From contig NZ_JBKHKJ010000026.1 of assembly GCF_046546515.1 (NCBI RefSeq), forward strand, positions 12,675 through 76,674: a stretch of 64,000 bases of DNA, in the 5' to 3' direction. Below are positions 34,182 through 42,699 of the stretch, piece after piece (position 1 is the first letter of the stretch; every line of letters begins with the position of its first letter). Made by a program: the position numbers and the translations under genes. This DNA is from Parasediminibacterium sp046546515. Its GTDB lineage: Bacteria > Bacteroidota > Bacteroidia > Chitinophagales > Chitinophagaceae. Under the pieces are notes generated by a model that saw only the letters and a program-made list of their open reading frames with translations, had not been told where the DNA came from and did not search any database.

Positions 34182-35258
34182 ATGAGTACTTATTTAGTAA
34201 TTGCTGTTATAGTTTTGTTTTTCCTGGTGATATTCCAGATAGCAAAAGCTAGTGAATATGTTGCTGTATTGAAAGGCGAAAAAAATAGCAAGCAACAAAG
34301 CAACAAGATTAATGGCTTTCTAATGGTAGTTTTCTTGGTAGCTGGTTTGGTTGGCGTTTGGTATTGCAATGAGCTTTACTATCCAAAAACATTGCTGGTT
34401 CAGGGAGCTGCTAGCGTGCAAGGCGAAAAGGTTGACTCAATGTTAATGTTAACACTTTGGGTTACTGGTGCTGTGTTTGTTGGTACGCAAGCACTGTTAT
34501 TTTGGTTTGCATATAAATACCAAGAAAAAGAGAACAACAAAGTTTTTTACTTCCCGCACAATACTAACCTAGAGTTATTATGGACGGTTGTTCCTGCTAT
34601 TGTTTTGACCGTGTTGGTTGTAATTGGGTTGCGTAACTGGTTTTCTTTTACTGGCGAAGCCCCTAAAGATGCTCAGGTTATAGAAGTTACTGGTAAACAA
34701 TTTGGTTGGATATTCCGTTATCCGGGTGCTGATAAAGAATTAGGTAAAAAGTATTATAAAAATATTGATAATGCATCCAACAGTCTCGGCTTGGTTTGGG
34801 ACGATAAAATGACCCATGACGATATTGTAACGGAACAAACTGTTTATGTAGTAAAAGAAAAGCCTGTAAAATTTATTATTGGAAGCCGTGATGTAATACA
34901 TGACGTAGGTTTGGTCCATTTCAGGATGAAAATGGATGCTGTTCCAGGTATTCCTACTACTATGTGGTTCACGCCTAAATATACTACTAAGGAAATGCAG
35001 GACAGGACGAAGAACCCAAATTTCCAGTATGAAATCAGTTGCGACCAAATGTGCGGCAATGGTCATTATTCCATGAAAGGCATCATACAAGTAGTAACCC
35101 AAGCAGAGTTTGATGCATGGCAGGCCAAGCAAAAGCCTTACTATTTTGCAGCATTCCCGGAAAAAGACCCTTCTGCTAAGCAAGCCATGGATTCTGCTAA
35201 ACCAGCAACTGCTAAAGTGCCAGTAGTAGTACCAGCAAAAGCAGAAGTAAAAATTTAG
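34182..35258 (+). CDS. coxB: cytochrome c oxidase subunit II with CuA site
   Basis: A 358-residue protein. A membrane helix lies at the N-terminus (about 3-22), then helices at about 48-65 and 85-108, and one at 130-150. A periplasmic cupredoxin domain follows with the CuA ligands: His in GLVHFRMK (near 245) and the cluster CDQMCGNGHYSM (about 287-298), providing Cys, Cys, His and Met. The usual Glu in CxExC is Gln here; that residue binds through its backbone, so CuA should be intact. The tail after 330 is Ala/Pro/Lys-rich. There is no C-terminal cytochrome c domain, so electrons probably come directly from ActE or another cytochrome. Confidence 0.95.
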   Translation: MSTYLVIAVIVLFFLVIFQIAKASEYVAVLKGEKNSKQQSNKINGFLMVVFLVAGLVGVWYCNELYYPKTLLVQGAASVQGEKVDSMLMLTLWVTGAVFVGTQALLFWFAYKYQEKENNKVFYFPHNTNLELLWTVVPAIVLTVLVVIGLRNWFSFTGEAPKDAQVIEVTGKQFGWIFRYPGADKELGKKYYKNIDNASNSLGLVWDDKMTHDDIVTEQTVYVVKEKPVKFIIGSRDVIHDVGLVHFRMKMDAVPGIPTTMWFTPKYTTKEMQDRTKNPNFQYEISCDQMCGNGHYSMKGIIQVVTQAEFDAWQAKQKPYYFAAFPEKDPSAKQAMDSAKPATAKVPVVVPAKAEVKI

Positions 35259-35324
35259 GTTTATTTAGTTAAGATTTTCAACTTTGAAGTAAGTTGATTG
35301 TAATAAATTGGTAAAGATAATTTT

Positions 35325-37154
35325 ATGAGTAACGAAGTTGTTTTACAGGGGCATTCAGCCATTATTGCGCCTGCACATGATGCAGTGCACGATTTACACG
35401 ACCATGGCCATCACGAACATCATGATAGCTTTATATCGAAATATGTTTTTAGCATGGATCATAAGATGATTGCTAAACAGTTTTTGATAACTGGTATGTT
35501 TTGGGCTGTAATGGGTGGCTTGATGAGTGTTTTGTTCCGTCTGCAGCTCGGCTACCCAGATTCCACATTCCCATGGTTGGAAGATATATTGGGTAAATGG
35601 GCAAAAGGTGGCCACATTAGTGCAGAAGCATATTATGCCTTGGTTACCACGCACGGTACTGTATTGGTTTTCTTTGTATTGACTGCTGGTTTGAGTGGTA
35701 CTTTTGCAAATTTTCTTATCCCATTGCAAATTGGTGCAAGGGATATGGCTTCTCCGTTCATGAATATGCTTAGTTTTTGGTTCTTCTTTATAGCAGGCTT
35801 GGTAATGCTTTCTTCTATTTTCGTTGAAACTGGGCCTTTTAGTGGTGGTTGGACTGCATACCCGCCGTTAAGTGCTTTGGGCGATGCTTCTCCAGGTTCT
35901 AAGACGGGTATGGATTTGTGGATTGTGAGCATGGCATTATTCGTAGTTTCTTCGTTGCTAGGTGGTTTGAATTATATTGCCACTGTGTTGAACATGCGTA
36001 CCAAAGGCATGAGCATGACAAGATTGCCATTAACTATCTGGGCTTTGTTCTTTACTGCTGTATTAGGCGTTTTGTCTTTCCCAGTTCTTTTTTCTGGTTT
36101 TATCTTATTAATATTCGACCGGAATTTTGGTACTAGTTTTTACTTGTCTGATATATATGTAAATGGGGTGGGGGCATTGCCTAATGAAGGTGGCAGTGCT
36201 ATTTTGTACCAACATTTATTCTGGTTCTTAGGTCATCCTGAAGTATATATCATTTTGTTGCCAGCAATGGGCATGGTTTCTGAAATATTGAGTACCAACT
36301 CCCGTAAGCCTATATTTGGATATATGGCTATGATTGGGTCTTTGTTTGCAATTGCAATTTTGGCTTTCTTGGTTTGGGCACACCACATGTTTGTTACAGG
36401 GCTTAATCCTTTCTTGGGTTCTATTTTCGTATTGCTAACTTTGTTGATTGCGGTTCCATCTGCTATTAAAGTATTCAACTGGTTAACAACACTATGGAGA
36501 GGTAATATTAGGTTTACGCCAGCAATGATGTTTGCAATAGGCTTTGTAAGTTTGTTTATCTCTGGTGGTTTAACGGGTATTTGGTTGGGCAATTCAGCTT
36601 TAGACATTCACTTGCACGATACTTATTTTGTAATTGCTCACTTCCATATAGTAATGGGCGTTGCTAGTATGTTTGGCATGTTTGCAGGTATTTACCATTG
36701 GTTCCCTAAAATGTATGGCAAGTTCTTGAATAATACATTGGGTTATGTCCATTTTTGGATTACAATCTGCGGTGCGTATCTTATATTCTGGCCAATGCAC
36801 TATGAAGGGCTTGCTGGTATGCCTCGTAGGTATTATGATTATAGTATCTGGGAAAGTTTTAAACAATTCACAGACTTAAACAGGTTTATTAGCACCGTGG
36901 CTATGATTGTGTTTGCTACCCAGCTTTTGTTTATCTGCAATTTCTTCTATTCTATTTTCAAAGGAAGGAAACTTACTTCTCAAAATCCTTGGGGTTCAAA
37001 TACTTTGGAATGGACTGCGCCAATACACCCTGGGCATGGCAACTGGCCTGGTGAAATACCAGAAGTATATCGTTGGGCTTATGACTATGGAAAAGATGGG
37101 CATGAATTTATTAGCCAGACTACGCCAGTAGGTGCTGATGAAAGCCATCATTAA
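35325..37154 (+). CDS. coxA: cytochrome c oxidase subunit I, type A1
   Basis: A 609-residue heme-copper oxidase catalytic subunit with twelve or more helices. Heme and CuB ligands are visible in TTHGTVLVFF, WFLGHPEVYI, AHHMFVTG and HDTYFVIAHFHIVMG. The Glu in GHPEVYI places it among A1-type enzymes with a D-pathway, and the Tyr there forms the His-Tyr cross-link. The N-terminus is unusually His-rich: residues 10-33 contain nine His (APAHDAVHDLHDHGHHEHHD). It reduces O2 and pumps protons. A small hairpin follows before ctaB. Confidence 0.96.
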   Translation: MSNEVVLQGHSAIIAPAHDAVHDLHDHGHHEHHDSFISKYVFSMDHKMIAKQFLITGMFWAVMGGLMSVLFRLQLGYPDSTFPWLEDILGKWAKGGHISAEAYYALVTTHGTVLVFFVLTAGLSGTFANFLIPLQIGARDMASPFMNMLSFWFFFIAGLVMLSSIFVETGPFSGGWTAYPPLSALGDASPGSKTGMDLWIVSMALFVVSSLLGGLNYIATVLNMRTKGMSMTRLPLTIWALFFTAVLGVLSFPVLFSGFILLIFDRNFGTSFYLSDIYVNGVGALPNEGGSAILYQHLFWFLGHPEVYIILLPAMGMVSEILSTNSRKPIFGYMAMIGSLFAIAILAFLVWAHHMFVTGLNPFLGSIFVLLTLLIAVPSAIKVFNWLTTLWRGNIRFTPAMMFAIGFVSLFISGGLTGIWLGNSALDIHLHDTYFVIAHFHIVMGVASMFGMFAGIYHWFPKMYGKFLNNTLGYVHFWITICGAYLIFWPMHYEGLAGMPRRYYDYSIWESFKQFTDLNRFISTVAMIVFATQLLFICNFFYSIFKGRKLTSQNPWGSNTLEWTAPIHPGHGNWPGEIPEVYRWAYDYGKDGHEFISQTTPVGADESHH

Positions 37155-37187
37155 AAAGAAATAAATAAAAAGATAAAAGGTTAAATA

Positions 37188-37211
37188 AATGCCCTGAAGT
37201 TTCAGGGCATT
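37188..37211 (+). terminator. hairpin between coxA and ctaB
   Basis: AATGCCCTGAA and TTCAGGGCATT form a perfect 11-bp inverted repeat with a 2-base centre, followed by ATTGTT. The weak U-tract suggests attenuation or mRNA end protection more than full termination. Confidence 0.6.
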
Positions 37212-37263
37212 ATTGTTAAGAAAGTAAGTTTTTGGGTTTCGTTTATAAATTTTCACTAGACAA

Positions 37264-38175
37264 ATGATAATGGCCAACACCACAAATGTGCAATCATCCA
37301 GTTCGTACAGAATTGCAGCCAAGGTGAAAGACTATTTTCAGTTGATAAAGTTCACGTTGAGCTTTACAGTTGTTTTTTCTTGTGTTATTTGTTATTTGTT
37401 TGCCCCTAATTTGGTTACTTACAATTGGTCTTTAGTAGTATTGTTGTTCATTGCTGGCATGTTGGTTACAGGTAGTGCAAACGCTATTAACCAAGCTGTG
37501 GAAAAAGACACAGACGCCAAAATGAAAAGGACTGGCACTAGGCCAGTAGCTAGTGGCAGGATGAGCCAGCAAGAGGCTTATATTTTTGCTGCTTTGTCAG
37601 GAATATTTGGTGTTGCAATGATGTGGTACTATTTTAATATGTCTGCTGCATTGCTTTCTGCCTTTAGCCTTTTTTTATATGCGTTTATTTACACGCCTTT
37701 AAAAAAAATAAACTCTATTGCCGTATTGGTAGGTGCATTTCCTGGTGCTTTACCTTGTTTGATTGGTTGGGTAGCTGGCAATGATGATTTTGGGGCAGGC
37801 GGATGGATACTTTTTGGCATACAATTCCTTTGGCAGTTTCCGCATTTCTGGGCAATTGCATGGGTAGCCCATCAAGATTACAGCAAAGTTGGCTTTAAGT
37901 TGTTGCCAAGCGATAAGGGGCCTACAAAGTTTACAGCCATACAGTGCATTATGTATAGTGTATTGATGATACCAATGGGTATTTTGCCCAATTATTATCA
38001 TTTGGCTGGCAATGTTAGCCTTTGGATTTTGCTTGCTTGCAACCTGTTTATTGTTTTTCAAAGCGTGCGTTTATATAATGAGATGAGTGTTAAAGCGGCA
38101 AGAAGGGTGATGTTTAGTAGTTATATTTATTTGCCTATTGTGTTCTTGAGTTTATTGGCAGATAAAGCACATTAA
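37264..38175 (+). CDS. ctaB: heme o synthase (protoheme IX farnesyltransferase)
   Basis: A 303-residue UbiA-family prenyltransferase with about nine helices. It transfers a farnesyl group to heme b to make heme o, precursor of heme a in the oxidase. The first Asp-rich motif is NQAVEKDTDAKMKRTGTRP (N-x3-D-x-D); the second region is HQDYSKVGFKLLPSDKG. The first ATG is at 37264; another two codons later is equally possible. A heme a synthase gene (ctaA) is not in this window. Its place between coxA and the subunit III genes is the usual one in Bacteroidota. Confidence 0.95.
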   Translation: MIMANTTNVQSSSSYRIAAKVKDYFQLIKFTLSFTVVFSCVICYLFAPNLVTYNWSLVVLLFIAGMLVTGSANAINQAVEKDTDAKMKRTGTRPVASGRMSQQEAYIFAALSGIFGVAMMWYYFNMSAALLSAFSLFLYAFIYTPLKKINSIAVLVGAFPGALPCLIGWVAGNDDFGAGGWILFGIQFLWQFPHFWAIAWVAHQDYSKVGFKLLPSDKGPTKFTAIQCIMYSVLMIPMGILPNYYHLAGNVSLWILLACNLFIVFQSVRLYNEMSVKAARRVMFSSYIYLPIVFLSLLADKAH

Positions 38176-38201
38176 ATTCTGGGTTTATAAATTTAGTAAA
38201 G

Positions 38202-38780
38202 ATGATGGCAGCAACAAATAATAAGGAACCACAACGGATACACCCGCATAAGTTTACCCTTTGGGTAGCTATGGGTAGTATTATTATGATGTTTGCGGGC
38301 TTAACGAGCGCTTATATCGTAAAAAGAAGCCAAAGCAACTGGTTAGAGTTTTCTTTGCCTTTTGTTTTTTGGTATAGTACTGCTACCATTATCATTAGCA
38401 GCATTACCGTTCAGCTAAGCTTGAAAGCATTTATTGCAAGGGAAATGAAGCAGTATAGGACATTAATTGGTATTACTGCTTTTTTAGGGGTACTATTTAT
38501 CTCGTTACAACTTGTTGGTTTTTATAATCTAGAATCAAGGGGAATACCTTTATTTGGAGTTAAAAGCAATTCGGCTACTTCATTCTTAGGCATCATTACG
38601 GGGTTGCATATTGTACACGTTTTGGCTGGTGTCATTGCTATTTTGGTGCTTTTTATTAAAGCATATTTCAGTAAAATCAAAAATTACAGTAGCGTGCCAT
38701 TAGAAATAATAAGTACTTACTGGCATTTTGTGGATATTTTATGGATTTACCTTTTTATATTTTTCAATTGGCCTAGATAA
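38202..38780 (+). CDS. heme-copper oxidase subunit III, first copy
   Basis: A 192-residue membrane protein with five helices. It carries the subunit III signature near its end, TYWHFVDILWIYLF, and GLTSAYIVKRSQSNW in helix 1. It is shorter than the canonical seven-helix subunit III. A second subunit III gene follows 78 bp downstream; both copies have the YWHFVD motif, so they are probably both assembled into the oxidase or represent an old duplication. Overlapping start ATGs at 38202 and 38205 cannot be separated. Confidence 0.92.
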   Translation: MMAATNNKEPQRIHPHKFTLWVAMGSIIMMFAGLTSAYIVKRSQSNWLEFSLPFVFWYSTATIIISSITVQLSLKAFIAREMKQYRTLIGITAFLGVLFISLQLVGFYNLESRGIPLFGVKSNSATSFLGIITGLHIVHVLAGVIAILVLFIKAYFSKIKNYSSVPLEIISTYWHFVDILWIYLFIFFNWPR

Positions 38781-38858
38781 TCTATAAAAAAAATCTTTTA
38801 ATTCGTATTTATTCAGTACTAGCTAATATTTTTGTAGCGATAATTTTATTTACAACTT

Positions 38859-39542
38859 ATGAGTACAATAACAACTACAGCGGTACCCACTAAATTGTGG
38901 GGTGGTGGAAAAAGCCCTTTTAATGTTGAGTATGGCAAACTAATGATGTGGTATTTCTTGATGAGCGATGCCTTTACATTTGGAGCATTCCTTATCTCTT
39001 ATGGTACCATTCGGTTTTCGTCTAATGGATGGCCAGACCCTAATGAAGTATTCAGGAGTTTTCCATTTGCGCCAGAAGGGGTACATGCGCCGTTGGTATT
39101 TGTAAGTGTAATGACTTTTATCTTGATTGTTAGTTCTGTAACAATGGTGTTAGCTGTTCATGCAGGGCATAGCATGGATAAAAAAGGTGTGGTTAAAAAC
39201 CTTATCCTTACTATTATTGGTGGCATTGCCTTCCTTAGTTGCCAAGCATGGGAGTGGGGGCATCTGCATAGCGAAGGTGCTTGGTGGGGTGCAAACCCTT
39301 TCCTAAATGCCGATGGCACTCAGTCTTCCACTAATTTCACAAATTATTTCTTTACTATTACTGGTTTTCATGGTTTCCACGTTTTAAGCGGCGTAATTAT
39401 AAATATTACCATGCTGGTAATGACGCTTATGGACAAATTTGAAGACCGTGGCCATTACCTGATGATTGAAAAAGCTGGTTTGTACTGGCACTTTGTTGAC
39501 TTGGTTTGGGTATTTGTATTCACTTGTTTTTATCTTATCTAA
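38859..39542 (+). CDS. ctaE: cytochrome c oxidase subunit III, second copy
   Basis: A 227-residue protein with five helices and the subunit III motifs GAFLISYGTIRFSSNGWPDP, FHGFHVLSG (His-rich helix) and YWHFVDLVWVFVF. It stabilises subunit I and proton uptake in the oxidase. Longer and closer to the canonical type than the preceding copy. The subunit IV gene begins 35 bp downstream. Confidence 0.93.
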   Translation: MSTITTTAVPTKLWGGGKSPFNVEYGKLMMWYFLMSDAFTFGAFLISYGTIRFSSNGWPDPNEVFRSFPFAPEGVHAPLVFVSVMTFILIVSSVTMVLAVHAGHSMDKKGVVKNLILTIIGGIAFLSCQAWEWGHLHSEGAWWGANPFLNADGTQSSTNFTNYFFTITGFHGFHVLSGVIINITMLVMTLMDKFEDRGHYLMIEKAGLYWHFVDLVWVFVFTCFYLI

Positions 39543-39577
39543 TTCATTATTAACGATTTAAGTATAATAAATTTATT

Positions 39578-40009
39578 ATGGAATATACAGCAGAAGTACA
39601 TCATGACGACGGTTCGGCCGTAAAAGAAATTTGGAAAGTAACTGGTTATTTAACCATTTTAACCCTTATTGAGCTCGGTTTAGGCTTTTGGATGATGAGC
39701 GTTCATCCAGAAACACAGCCGGGTTTACGATTGGCAATTAAGGGTACTATTGTTATTTTGATGATGGTAAAGGCATTTTACATAGTTGGTTATTTCATGC
39801 ACTTGAAGCATGAGCTAAAGAACTTGATAATGACCATTTGTGTGCCGCTGTTGTTATTTGTATGGTTTATTACAGCTTTCTTATATGAAGGAAATTCATA
39901 CAAGAACCTGAGGAACAATTATGACCCTTATAAAAAAGCGCAAGCACATACGCCTGCCAACGTTGAAAAGAAAGAGGAAGGTGAAGGCTTAAAGAAAGTA
40001 GTGGAATAA
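39578..40009 (+). CDS. cytochrome c oxidase subunit IV family protein
   Basis: A 143-residue protein with three membrane helices (about 25-43, 55-75 and 87-105). The conserved MVKAFYIVGYFMHLKHE at the end of helix 2 is diagnostic of the prokaryotic subunit IV family. The C-terminal ~35 residues are charged (Lys/Glu). It closes the act-cox unit; a clear terminator follows 50 bp later. Confidence 0.92.
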   Translation: MEYTAEVHHDDGSAVKEIWKVTGYLTILTLIELGLGFWMMSVHPETQPGLRLAIKGTIVILMMVKAFYIVGYFMHLKHELKNLIMTICVPLLLFVWFITAFLYEGNSYKNLRNNYDPYKKAQAHTPANVEKKEEGEGLKKVVE

Positions 40010-40059
40010 TAAAGCTTTTTAAACAATATGTATAGTATATCGTTAAATGAATATTTTAG

Positions 40060-40088
40060 AACCATCGCTTAATGGCGATGGTTTTTTA
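40060..40088 (+). terminator. terminator after the act-cox unit
   Basis: AACCATCGC pairs with GCGATGGTT around a 6-base loop and is followed by TTTTAAT. Stem, loop and U-tract are those of an intrinsic terminator; it separates the oxidase genes from the SCO gene. Confidence 0.9.
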
Positions 40089-40125
40089 ATTCCCTCTGCT
40101 TCATGCACACTAAAATATTATTTGG

Positions 40126-40938
40126 ATGAATAAGAAAGCTTTTCTTTCGTTGTGCATTGCCATTTTAATACCCGTTCTGTGTTATATGGTTTTAAAAACA
40201 GCAAGTGAAAGCGCAGTGAATATGCCACGCCATTTTTTGCTCGACTCTGTAGTAGAAAGCGTGAAGGATGGGAAAAGGATTAATGATACAGTTTGGCACA
40301 AAACGGCAAATATTACCCTTATAAACCAGCTAGGTGATACTGTTAGCCTCTACGACAAACCAGGCAAAATTACCGTTATCGACTTCTTCTTTACCCGATG
40401 TGGCAGTATTTGCCCAAGGCTTACACGAAACATGGCAAAACTGCAACGTTCTTTTATTAATGGGGGCGATATCAGGCAAAAAATTGATACTTCTGTAGTA
40501 CAATTTGTTTCTTTTTCAATTGATGCAGACAGGGACAGCGTTCCTGTATTGAAAGATTATGCAGACAGATTTGGCGTTAACCATGATAATTGGTGGATGC
40601 TTACCGGCAATCAAAAAAAGATTTCAAAATTTGCTTTCGAAGAACTTAAAGTTGACCAGTTTAGTGGTACTCCAATAGATTCTGATTTTGTCCATACCAA
40701 TCGCTTTGTAGTGCTAGATAAGGATTATATTGTACGAGGCTATTATAACGGGTTAGATTCGTTAGCCGTAGGCCAACTTGCTAGAGATATTGGGCTGCTA
40801 ATGTTGGAAAAAGACAAACATGCTAAAAGTGCTGTGTTTGCAGAAATAATAAGCCTAAAATGGATGTGGGCAATAGTAATAACAGCAGTGGTGTTTTTTG
40901 TTGTTTACATGCTAAAAAGGCAAAAAATAAACGGGTGA
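40126..40938 (+). CDS. SCO1/SenC family copper chaperone
   Basis: A 270-residue thioredoxin-fold protein anchored by an N-terminal helix (about 5-23), with a second hydrophobic helix at 242-265. The copper site is Cys92-Gly-Ser-Ile-Cys96 in FTRCGSICPRL, and the distal His190 lies in DFVHTNRFVV, so all three ligands are present. SCO proteins insert copper into CuA of oxidase subunit II, encoded 5 kb upstream. The gene follows its own intrinsic terminator-bounded interval and may have a separate promoter; the sequence TATTATTTG just before the ATG is one base longer than the TAnnTTTG consensus. The DUF420 gene starts 33 bp later. Confidence 0.93.
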   Translation: MNKKAFLSLCIAILIPVLCYMVLKTASESAVNMPRHFLLDSVVESVKDGKRINDTVWHKTANITLINQLGDTVSLYDKPGKITVIDFFFTRCGSICPRLTRNMAKLQRSFINGGDIRQKIDTSVVQFVSFSIDADRDSVPVLKDYADRFGVNHDNWWMLTGNQKKISKFAFEELKVDQFSGTPIDSDFVHTNRFVVLDKDYIVRGYYNGLDSLAVGQLARDIGLLMLEKDKHAKSAVFAEIISLKWMWAIVITAVVFFVVYMLKRQKING

Positions 40939-40971
40939 TAGATTTAAAGTATAAAAAATTTCAATCTAAAT

Positions 40972-41574
40972 ATGAAATCTATAAGTATGTTAGACGCAAC
41001 AATCAAAAAAAATGATAGCCAGGCAAAATTGTTAATCAGTATTTTTTCTGTGGTAGTATTTGCAGCAGTAGTGCTGCTTGGCAAATTTAAACTGTCTGTT
41101 CACCTTGGTTTTAACGTTCATTTTTTTGCCACGCTAAATGCTTTTATCAATACTTGTACTGCATTTTTGCTAATAGCGGCTCTAGGAGTTGTAAAATTGG
41201 GCAAGAATTACCTATTGCACAAAAGATTAATGATTACAGCCTTAGTATTGTCTATTGTTTTTTTAGTCTCCTATATTGCCCACCATTTGTTAGCAGCAGA
41301 GGCAAAGTTTGGCGATGCCAACCACGATGGCATTGTAAGTGCCGATGAAAAGCAAATGCTAGGCAATATCAGGTATATATATTATGCCATTTTAAGTACC
41401 CATATATTCTTAGCTACTATTATCCTACCATTTATATTGTTTACTGCATACAGAGGTTTGACCGCCGAGTTCCCAGCTCATAGAAAACTCGCAAGGATTA
41501 CATGGCCATTATGGCTATATGTTGCTCTTACTGGCCCAGTAGTTTATTTTATGATAAGCCCATACTACGCATAG
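40972..41574 (+). CDS. DUF420 membrane protein with an EF-hand-like loop
   Basis: A 200-residue protein with five helices (about 20-37, 48-75, 85-107, 133-157 and 175-195). Family motifs are LNAFINTCTAFLL, HKRLMITAL, SYIAHHLL, YYAILSTHIFLA and RKLARITWPLWLYVALTGPVVY. DUF420/YozB proteins are encoded next to oxidase and SCO genes, and a role in oxidase biogenesis is likely but unproven. Between helices 3 and 4, residues 115-126 read DANHDGIVSADE, a complete EF-hand calcium-loop pattern (D-x-N-x-D-G-x5-E), in a loop expected outside the membrane. A single loop without flanking EF helices could bind calcium or only mimic the pattern. Confidence 0.9.
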   Translation: MKSISMLDATIKKNDSQAKLLISIFSVVVFAAVVLLGKFKLSVHLGFNVHFFATLNAFINTCTAFLLIAALGVVKLGKNYLLHKRLMITALVLSIVFLVSYIAHHLLAAEAKFGDANHDGIVSADEKQMLGNIRYIYYAILSTHIFLATIILPFILFTAYRGLTAEFPAHRKLARITWPLWLYVALTGPVVYFMISPYYA

Positions 41575-41601
41575 TTTATTGTTACCTCAATATTTTGTTA
41601 A

Positions 41602-41705
41602 TAGCCACAAAGGCAGAAAGGCTCAAAGCAGCACTAAGAAAGAAAAAAGATTAAATTCTTTTCTTTAAAGCTTCGTGCCACTTTGAGTCTTTGTGCCTTT
41701 GTGGT
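41602..41705. repeat. word-built gene-end hairpin between DUF420 and GH25 genes
   Basis: The left arm (AGCCACAAAGGCAGAAAGGC, then CTCAAAG) pairs imperfectly with the right arm (GCCACTTTGAGTCTTTGTGC, then CTTTGTGGT). Both arms are strings of related short words (CACAAAGG, CTCAAAG). It lies between convergent genes and can serve both as a terminator. Confidence 0.8.
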
Positions 41706-41719
41706 AAATGAATAATCAG

Positions 41720-42547
41720 CTACCGCAGCAGCAAATCTTTAAAAGCCGTTGAGTCGCCATTAAACACATTGCAATCTACCGGGGTGGTAATACCATTTAC
41801 ATGCCCAGCCTCATTGTGCTGCCAAAAAAGCCAGTCCCTACCTATGCGTGGTTTTTCTGGTTCTTCGTAGTGGGCTATCCATAGCGGGTAGTTATTGAAC
41901 GAGTTACCAAGGTAATGCTCGTAAAAATCTACATAACTATATACAATGGGCTTTACTCTGTAAAACTGCTCCAGCATTGACAAGCATTCTTTCAGCCTTT
42001 GCTGCATTAGCGCAGGTGGCACGCCGTATAGTTCTTCTATGTCCACCACGGGGGGCAAATCACCTTTGCTAAGCGGTACATTTTTTATATAATTAGCAGC
42101 TTGGCTCGCACCGCTTTTTGTAGAAAGGAAAAAATGGTATGCCCCGCAAACCATACCTGCTTTCTTAGCGTTTTTATAATTTTTTGCAAAGTTTTTGTCA
42201 ATATCATTTAGCCCCTCGGTGGCTTTTATAAATACAAAACCCATGCTTATGTTGTTGATGCGCATTGTATTTACCAAAGGCCAAGCAATGGTATTTTGAT
42301 GGCTGCTTACATCAATTCCATGGATGCTGTAGTTCGTTGGTATGGCTATGCCAAAAGCACTATAAATGGCTTCTTCTGCCCTTTCTTCTGCTTTTTGGGC
42401 CTTCCATACAGTTATTACATAAGTAATAAATAAGCCAGTTATCAACATCAATACAGTAACCAGCCCATATATCCAGGTTTTCCTATATGTTGATGCCGCC
42501 GCAGGTTTCCTTGGGTTGCGTGTAACAGGGGGTTTGCTTTTAGCCAT
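41720..42547 (-). CDS. GH25 family lysozyme, membrane-anchored
   Basis: A 275-residue protein with a short basic N-terminus and one membrane helix (about 25-48), then a glycoside hydrolase 25 domain. Active-site motifs are HGIDVSSHQ (catalytic Asp), FIKATEG, GAYHFF and PVVDIEE (Asp-x-Glu pair), with a C-terminal WLFWQHNEAGHVNGI strand. Such enzymes cleave the beta-1,4 bond between N-acetylmuramic acid and N-acetylglucosamine in peptidoglycan. The N-terminal anchor suggests it acts in the periplasm during cell-wall turnover. It is monocistronic and convergent with the DUF420 gene. Confidence 0.93.
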   Translation of the reverse strand: MAKSKPPVTRNPRKPAAASTYRKTWIYGLVTVLMLITGLFITYVITVWKAQKAEERAEEAIYSAFGIAIPTNYSIHGIDVSSHQNTIAWPLVNTMRINNISMGFVFIKATEGLNDIDKNFAKNYKNAKKAGMVCGAYHFFLSTKSGASQAANYIKNVPLSKGDLPPVVDIEELYGVPPALMQQRLKECLSMLEQFYRVKPIVYSYVDFYEHYLGNSFNNYPLWIAHYEEPEKPRIGRDWLFWQHNEAGHVNGITTPVDCNVFNGDSTAFKDLLLR

Positions 42548-42699
42548 TTTGAAATGATAATGTACAAATGTGGCATATTAAATACAAAAAGCATGGAAGG
42601 GTGTATAAATTATGTTACTACTCATGTATAATTTTGGTTAATGTACAACAGAGAAAAGTTTTTCGCTTTGTGGCGATATTCTCCAATCTTTAAAAACCT

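Noticed and set aside
34740..35183. 147-codon minus-strand ORF opposite coxB
   Set aside because: Shadow of the CuA domain of subunit II.
35394..35729. 111-codon minus-strand ORF opposite coxA
   Set aside because: Shadow of subunit I; the His-rich plus-strand tail was considered as possible frame noise, but it continues in frame into the conserved helices.
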